Shown here piece after piece: positions 57,928 through 64,000 of a stretch of DNA of 64,000 nt. This DNA comes from Mytilisepta virgata (Eukaryota > Mollusca > Bivalvia > Mytilida > Mytilidae). Where the stretch lies: the NCBI GenBank assembly GCA_028015205.1, contig CM051520.1:7164501-7228500 (forward strand). The letters run 5' to 3'. The position numbers were made by a program, and so were the translations under genes. Position 1 is the stretch's first letter, and each line of letters begins with the position of its first letter. The notes below the pieces were generated by a model. It ran no database searches. It worked only from the letters and a program-made list of their open reading frames with translations, and had not been told where the DNA came from.

Positions 57928-59776
57928 AGCTAGATACGACCGCAGATGTCGAACCCTGAATAGTTGGGGCAATTATGAACACAACATTCAAGCTTGATAC
58001 AATACTCAATTTGGATTGTGAATAAATATTTGACACAGCATAGGTTTCTGACACAGAATGAATGTTGTCTAAGAACTTAAAAATTTTTAATTTACCTATT
58101 CAAACCATATCAGTATTATTTGTTTTTATATATAAATCAGAAATAACCAATTTAAAATTTAAAATTGGGCACACATACCAATTTCTTGCTATTGTGCAAT
58201 ACTGTGCAATTGAAGATTTCTTGCTATTGCGCAATACTGTGCAATTGAAAATTTCTTCAAATATTTGACACATAATAGGTTTCTGACACAGAATAACTGA
58301 AATCAAAGAACTTAGAATTGGACATATGATTTGAATTTATATTCAATTTTTTGCTTCTTGTGCAATATAATATGCTGTGGAGAATTGCCCCCCCCCCCAA
58401 AAAAAAATAATAATTTACCCCTTTTTTTAGCTTTTGTGCAATACACTATGAAGTCGCACATTGACCCCCCCCCCTCCCAAAAAAAACAAAAAAAAATAAA
58501 ATTTATTGTAACCCCCCCTCCCCCTTTTTTTGCTAAAACAAATTTGAATTACCCCTTTTTTTAGCTTTTGTGCAATACACTATGAAGTCGCACATTGACC
58601 CCCCCCCCCCCAAAAAAAAATAAACAATAAAATTTATTGTAACCCCCCCTCCCCCTTTTTTTGCTAAAACAAATTTGAATTACCCCTTATTTTAGCTTTT
58701 GTGCAATACACTATGAAGTCGCACATTGACCCCACCCCCCACCCAAAGAATTCAATTTTTGTTAAAATCAAACTAAGTTTAATTTTGGACCCTTTGGACC
58801 TTAATGTAGACCAATTTGAAAACGGGACCAAAAATTAAGAATCTAAATGCACGGTTAGATTCGGCATATCAAAAAACCCCAATAGTTCAATTTTTGATGA
58901 AATCAAACAAAGTTTAATTTTGGACCCTTTTGGCCCCTAATTCCTAAACTGTTGGGACCAAAACTCCAAAAATCAATCCCAACCTTCCTTTTGTTGTCAT
59001 AAACCTTGTGTTTAAATTTCATAGATTTCTATTTACTTATACTAAAGTTATTGTGCAAAAACCAAGACAAATGCTTATTTGGGTCTTTTTTAGCCCCTAA
59101 TTCCTAAACTGTTGGGACCAAAACTCCCAAAAACAATCCCAACCTTCCTTTTGTGGTCATAAACCTTGTGTTAAAATTTCATAGATTTCTTTTTACTTAT
59201 ACTAGAGTTATTGTGCGAAAACCAAGAAAAATGCTTATTGGGCCCTTTTTTGGCCCCTAATTCTTAAACTGTTGGGACCAAAACTGCCAAAATCAATCCC
59301 AACCTTCCTTTTGTGGTCATAAACCTTGTGTTTAAATTTCATAGATTTCTATTTACTTATACTAAAGTTATTGTGCAAAAACCAAGACAAATGCTTATTT
59401 GGGCCTTTTTTAGCCCCTAATTCCTAAACTGTTGGGACCAAAACTCCCAAAAACAATCCCAACCTTCCTTTTGTGGTCATAAACCTTGTGTTAAAATTTC
59501 ATAGATTTCTTTTTACTTATACTAGAGTTATTGTGCGAAAACCAAGAAAAATGCTTATTGGGCCCTTTTTTGGCCCCTAATTCTTAAACTGTTGGGACCA
59601 AAACTGCCAAAATCAATCCCAACCTTCCTTTTGTGGTCATAAACCTTGTGTTTAAATTTCATAGATTTCTATTAACTTATTCAAAGTTATAATGCGAAAA
59701 CCAAATGTCTTCGGACGACGACGACGACGCCAACGTCATACCAATATACGACCGCAAAATTTTGCGGTCGTATAAA
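57928..59776 (+). repeat. Dispersed repeat family C, long copy with 160 bp tandem units
   Basis: The left hairpin is partly lost ('tctcgcagctagatacgaccgcag'). 58380-58745 holds three near-copies of an 'acactatgaagtcgcacattgaccccccc' block with C and A runs. Five units of exactly 160 bp follow (cccctaatt at 58934, 59094, 59254, 59414 and 59574). The right end is the TGCGGTCGTA hairpin at 59749-59773, preceded by a GACGACGACG run. Confidence 0.8.
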
Positions 59777-61094
59777 AAAATAACACAACAAGAGTACAAA
59801 ACACAAATATGAATACAACAGAGAGCCAGGATAGTGATTATTTTTACGTTTTGTGCTCTTTTCTTATTTTTTTGTGCGGGGTTCTGCCTGCAGGGTTGAT
59901 TGATCAATAAGTATGTCATTTTGTTGATCTTTCCTGTTATTTATTTTGTTGTGAATATCCTTTTGAATAGTGCTATATGTCCGTACAAATGTATTTCTTA
60001 TATAAAATACTGTAGCCTATATTAAGTATATTTTTTAAATGTTACAGTTTCTTAAAAGGCTTCTGTGAAATGAACTATGCATATATATTAATTGTTATAG
60101 ATCTTAAGCATAAATTTGACAAAATAAATACATACATTTACCATTTACCATTTTGTAAATTTTGTCACAGAAATTTGAAAAAATGCGAAAATAAGAAAGT
60201 AAACTTGTTATCTAAAAATGCCTAAATTTTGCTTAAAATAACTTATTTATCCTTGCTTCAGTATGCTTTTTCACATTTATGTACAATGTATTTAGGAAAT
60301 TTCAAGGTGCATTTTATTTACAGATTCTCGCAATTCTACTTTCAAACCAACTTTAATCATTGTTAGAAGCATAAAATCGCTATTTCAAATAAAAAATACC
60401 TAAGTTTTATATTTGTGAAAACTTTGGTCCATTTTTGTAGTTTGTACTGTATCAATATAGGAACGTAGATCTTTTTGATATGCTACGAGCATTTATTGCT
60501 ATCTATGTTCATAATTCCTTTTAATACTTTCATTGTATATTTAGTAAAAAATACACTGTCAATCCATGTTTGTGTGGGAAAAAAAAACGCAACAAACTTT
60601 GGAGGAACCCAATTCACTTAAGAAATACACAAAAACTATTTTATACAATTTTAAGTTATCAAAATGCTTTTATACGAAAACTTTTAACAATATGACTTTC
60701 GAACTTAAACACAAAATGGATCCGGATGTCTGATGTCACCATTTTAAGATGGACGTACAAAATGTACTAATAGGCACACAAACTGTTTATTTTACCACTG
60801 ATACCTGTGCATGTTACTATAAAATCACAAGCTTAGGATCCATGCACTTCAATCCTTACCATGAAATGGTTGTTGTTAATTTCTAACTACCTGGACATTA
60901 TCTTCCTGAAGTATAGATCTGTCCTAAGATAGTGGATGTTTTACCTAACCAGAAATTGTTACTCAACATTTACCGCTACAAAATTGTAACATTTGTGAAA
61001 GCTAAGGAGTATCATCTCCATCGTGCATAGATCTGTCCTTTAGATATTTTTGTCTTTACCCCTTTTGGTCATTTGACCTTGGACGTTTTGGATT
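59777..61094. other. AT-rich DNA with a short repeat relic
   Basis: No gene is seen. 60950-61085 carries 'tttgtgaaagctaaggagtatc...cataga...ttaccccttttggtcattt', a relic of the hammerhead-like repeat without the ribozyme core. Confidence 0.45.
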
Positions 61095-61648
61095 GTTGAT
61101 TGGTTGATTAATTATTGTTTTACGCTGTGTGGGTGACATTTAAGCCATATCACGGCGAGAACTAATTAAATTAAGTATGTTAAAACAAATACTATGTAAA
61201 ACGAATGAACTATTTACAAATAATATTTAAGGAGAAAATAAAACAATAAAACAATACAAGACAAACATTCAAAATCAAAGATACTATCACAGACAAAATG
61301 TGGAAAATAATATCACAGATATGCTATTAAATAAACATCATTCAAAACATATGAACAAATTAAAAATTATTGGACTCTATTCAAGAATGTGACTATATTC
61401 TCGATTACAGTCCAACGTCTTTCAAATACTGTAAAATACGGTTGCCAGCAACCTTTGTAAACAAGTCTTTCATATTGTTGACTGTGTAGTACCGACTAAT
61501 AATGTCGGATTTATCTACACAGTCAATTAAAAGATGTTTAATACTATGTCGACATTGGCATGGTATACACTCAGGAGGCGGTACATTCTCTAAAATAAAA
61601 GAATGAGTCGTCCTTGTGTGGACAATGCGACATCTTGTTAAAACAACT
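61095..61648 (-). pseudogene. LINE 3' end (I/Nimb-like), fragment 1
   Basis: On the minus strand an open segment from about 61645 to the stop at 61405-61407 encodes the C-terminal end of a LINE ORF2. It has RCRIVHTRTTHS, then the zinc-knuckle-like CIPCQCRHSIKHLLIDC, then DLFTKVAGNRILQYL. The 3' UTR follows to 61095 and ends near a TTGATTGG-type repeat. This pattern is what I recall for I/Nimb-like LINEs in bivalves. It is 5'-truncated. Confidence 0.65.
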
Positions 61649-61689
61649 TGGTCTCTTCGGGTTTTGCCGAAGAAACAAAAATTCTTGCC

Positions 61690-63175
61690 AACAGTTGGCT
61701 CTATACATACATAACTTTATTCTCATCAACCAATATTACATAGGTACAGAGAAATACTATATACAATATTTTAAATATTACAAAATACAACCAAAAAACA
61801 AAAAAAAAACAAAAAAAACAAATAGATCAAAGTACAATGCAATACACAGCTAAGACAGAGTGTTAGTCAGGAAGACTCGTTTTTTTATTAATAATTCTAA
61901 TAAATTTACATAGCTTGTTGAGTTTAACTTTGTTTTTTGTTATCATAATTTCTTTAAACTTTAAAATATTTGGGTTTCGAATTAGATGTCCACTGATAAG
62001 ATTTCTTCTTTCTTGAGATAGTACAGGGCATTCTAGAATATAATGGAATTCATCCCCAATTTGTTCATTACAAAGCATACATTTCCTATCAGATCTATCA
62101 ATATTATTCCATCTACCTGTTTCAATAGGGAGTTTATGATTAACCGTTCTAAATTTGCAAAATAAAATTGAGTCTTTTTTATTTAATATTTCAAAATAGT
62201 TTTCGAAATCTAGTGAGTCTTAAAAAGCTCATAATTGGTTGCTTTTGAACGGTTTTGGGTTTCATCATGCCAGTTCTGTCGAAATTGATCAGTGAGACAT
62301 TGTCGTACACTTTGTTTTAACCACATAGAAGATGGAAAAGTTTGTGAGTCCCAAATGTGAGTTAGTCCACATTCATTAAATATATTTTTTATATAGACAA
62401 GCCATTGAAAATTCCTATTTTGATTATTTGAAAGATGTAACATGAATTTATATAAAACAGAACAAAGCTTCGTTTGTTCACCTGTAAGTAATTTAGACCA
62501 GTACATAACCATCCTAGTTTTGATATCTATACTTAAAGGAAATCGTCCTAATTCACCGTAAACAAAGCAGCTCTGTGTGGAAGACTTTAAATTTAATAGG
62601 AGTTTACAGAATTTTAGGTGGATTTTTTTCTAATGAGTGGTAGTTTTTAAACCCCCATAGTTCGAAGCCGTATAAAAGTATTGGTTTTACCATCTTATCA
62701 AAAAGGTCTAAATGACAAGAAATAGATAGATTGTGGTATCTGCCTAGTTTGATGATTTCATACATGGCTTTTGTTCCCTTTTCTGCTTCCGCTTTAATTG
62801 CAGGACCAAAATTTCCGGTTTTGTTTAAATTTGTTCCAAGGTAATTAAATTCTTTTACAATTTCTAACTCGGTGTTATTAAATACAAATCGAAGATTATT
62901 TGGAAGCCTTCCATTTGAAAAACATAGGATTTTAGTTTTTCCTATATTTACTTTCAGTTTCCACGTATTGCAATATTCATAGAAGCTATTTAACTGTTGT
63001 TGGAGTCCTTCTGGTGACTCTGACATTAGTGCACTGTCATCTGCATATAAAAGTACAAATATTTTCAAGAAAACTACGAGAGTACTTTCTAAATCATCGG
63101 TAATTGTTGGTAGTCCTGTATTGTTTTGGCTTTCGAGAAATGATTCAAGGTCATTTAGGAAAATAGCAATAAAAT
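61690..63175 (-). pseudogene. LINE reverse transcriptase, 5'-truncated and decayed, fragment 2
   Basis: The minus-strand frame is open from 63175, where a family C repeat cuts it. It reads through AIFLNDLESFL and the catalytic VLLYADDSALMSES (Tyr-Ala-Asp-Asp near 63045), then KVNIGKTKILCFS, EFNYLGTNLNKTG and KPILLYGFELWG, to about 62610. Frameshifts follow. Later parts are at 62512-62210 (WLVYIKNIFNECG) and 62078-61863, with the terminal MLCNEQIGDEFHYILEC knuckle and a stop. LINE ORF2 copies its RNA at a nicked target. This copy lacks endonuclease and RT front. Confidence 0.8.
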
Positions 63176-64000
63176 GCTCCGCTGGGCGCAGCTAGATACG
63201 ACCGCAGATGTCGAACCCTGAATAGTTGGGGCAATTATGAACACAACATTCAAGCTTGATACAATACTGAATTTGGATTGTGAATAAATATTTGACACAG
63301 CATAGGTTACTGACACAGAATGAATGTTGTCTAAGAACTTAAAAATTTTTAATTTACCTATTCAAACCATATCAGTATTATTTGTTTTTATATATGAATC
63401 AGAAATAACCAATTTAAAATTTAAAATTGGGCACACATATCAATTTCTTGCTATTGCGCAATACTGTGCAATTGAAAATTTCTTCAAATATTTGACACAT
63501 AATAGGTTTCTGACACAGAATAACTGAAATCAAAGAACTTAGAATTGGTCATATGATTTGAATTTATATTCAATTTTTTGCTTCTTGTGCAATACAATAT
63601 GCTGTGGAGAATTGCCCCCCCCCCCCAAAAAAAAAAAATAATAATTTACCCCTTTTTTTAGCTTTTGTGCAATACACTATGAAGTTGCACATTGACCCCC
63701 TCCTCCCAAAAAAAAAAAAAAACAATAAAATTTATTGTAACACTCCCCCCCCCTTTTTTTGCTAAAAAAATTTGAAATTTTCTTTTTAATTTATGAAATA
63801 TGAAATGAGAAAAAAATTGCCCCCTCCCCAATTTCTCATTTACCCCCCCCCCCTCTAAATTTTGTTTTCAACCCCCCCCCCCCCCCATTTCTTTATACTT
63901 TGCAACCATAACAGCCCATTTAAATACACCATAACATATTAAAATAGAAAATGACATCATAGTCATGGATGGCAAATTTTAAATATACATAATTTAAAAG
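63176..64000 (+). repeat. Dispersed repeat family C, left part, continues past the window
   Basis: It begins ATGCTCCGCTGGGCGCAGC and 'tagatacgaccgcagatgtcgaaccctg'. It closely follows the copy at 57928 and carries the C/A homopolymer blocks (63615-63895). It cuts the LINE frame at 63175. Confidence 0.75.

Overview
This 64 kb window is AT-rich metazoan nuclear DNA, almost certainly from a bivalve and most likely a mussel (Mytilidae). The taxon call rests on the repeat families. Several long dispersed repeats match sequences I remember as very abundant in Mytilus: the 'tagaggctct...ggtgagct' family, the family ending in a TGCGGTCGTA hairpin, the 'acaacccgacca...' family and a mollusc tRNA-derived SINE. 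No database search was possible. I see no complete, ordinary host gene. The window is a nest of mobile elements with a few possible host exons.

Layout. 1-9.26 kb: AT-rich DNA with repeat-family fragments, a cluster of TTAATGGCCATTAA palindromes (6.3-6.8 kb) and a tandem-repeat family (7.78-9.26 kb). 9.3-11.04 kb: a decayed Penelope-like element followed by an antisense repeat related to a hammerhead-like sequence. 12.5-18.07 kb: a young Ty3/gypsy-type LTR element on the minus strand. It has three near-identical LTRs, a GTAT target duplication, a long open gag-protease-integrase frame placed before a truncated reverse transcriptase, a proline-tRNA-type primer site and a polypurine tract. 18.1-20.4 kb: a ~147 bp tandem array interrupted by a dispersed repeat. 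21.24-21.51 kb: a tRNA-derived SINE. 22.98-25.60 kb: a transposon with ~340 bp terminal inverted repeats and a 10 bp target duplication, whose only sizeable gene encodes a PHD finger joined to an OTU-type cysteine protease domain.

26.05-45.82 kb is a locus present twice in tandem. Copy I (26.05-32.50 kb) carries a solo LTR of a BEL/Pao element. Copy II (32.98-45.82 kb) carries the full-length but decayed BEL/Pao element at the same site with the same TATAG duplication. Copy II also holds a gypsy solo LTR, with copy I as its empty site, and a 955 bp inverted-repeat transposon inside the BEL gag.

45.82-47.35 kb: GC-richer remnants resembling Polinton/Maverick protease and integrase genes. 47.38-51.64 kb: a DIRS-type tyrosine-recombinase retrotransposon with inverted terminal repeats and an internal complementary region, catalytically dead. 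52.8 kb: an isolated transmembrane exon of a minus-strand gene. 53.0-53.4 kb: two tandem hammerhead-like units. 53.5-60 kb: dispersed repeats, one inserted in a decayed coding sequence. 61-63.2 kb: two LINE 3' fragments on the minus strand. The window ends inside another dispersed repeat.

The elements mostly act independently. The most notable are the PHD-OTU transposon, the mobile but RT-deficient gypsy element with integrase ahead of RT, and the duplicated BEL locus that records insertion, duplication and LTR recombination.
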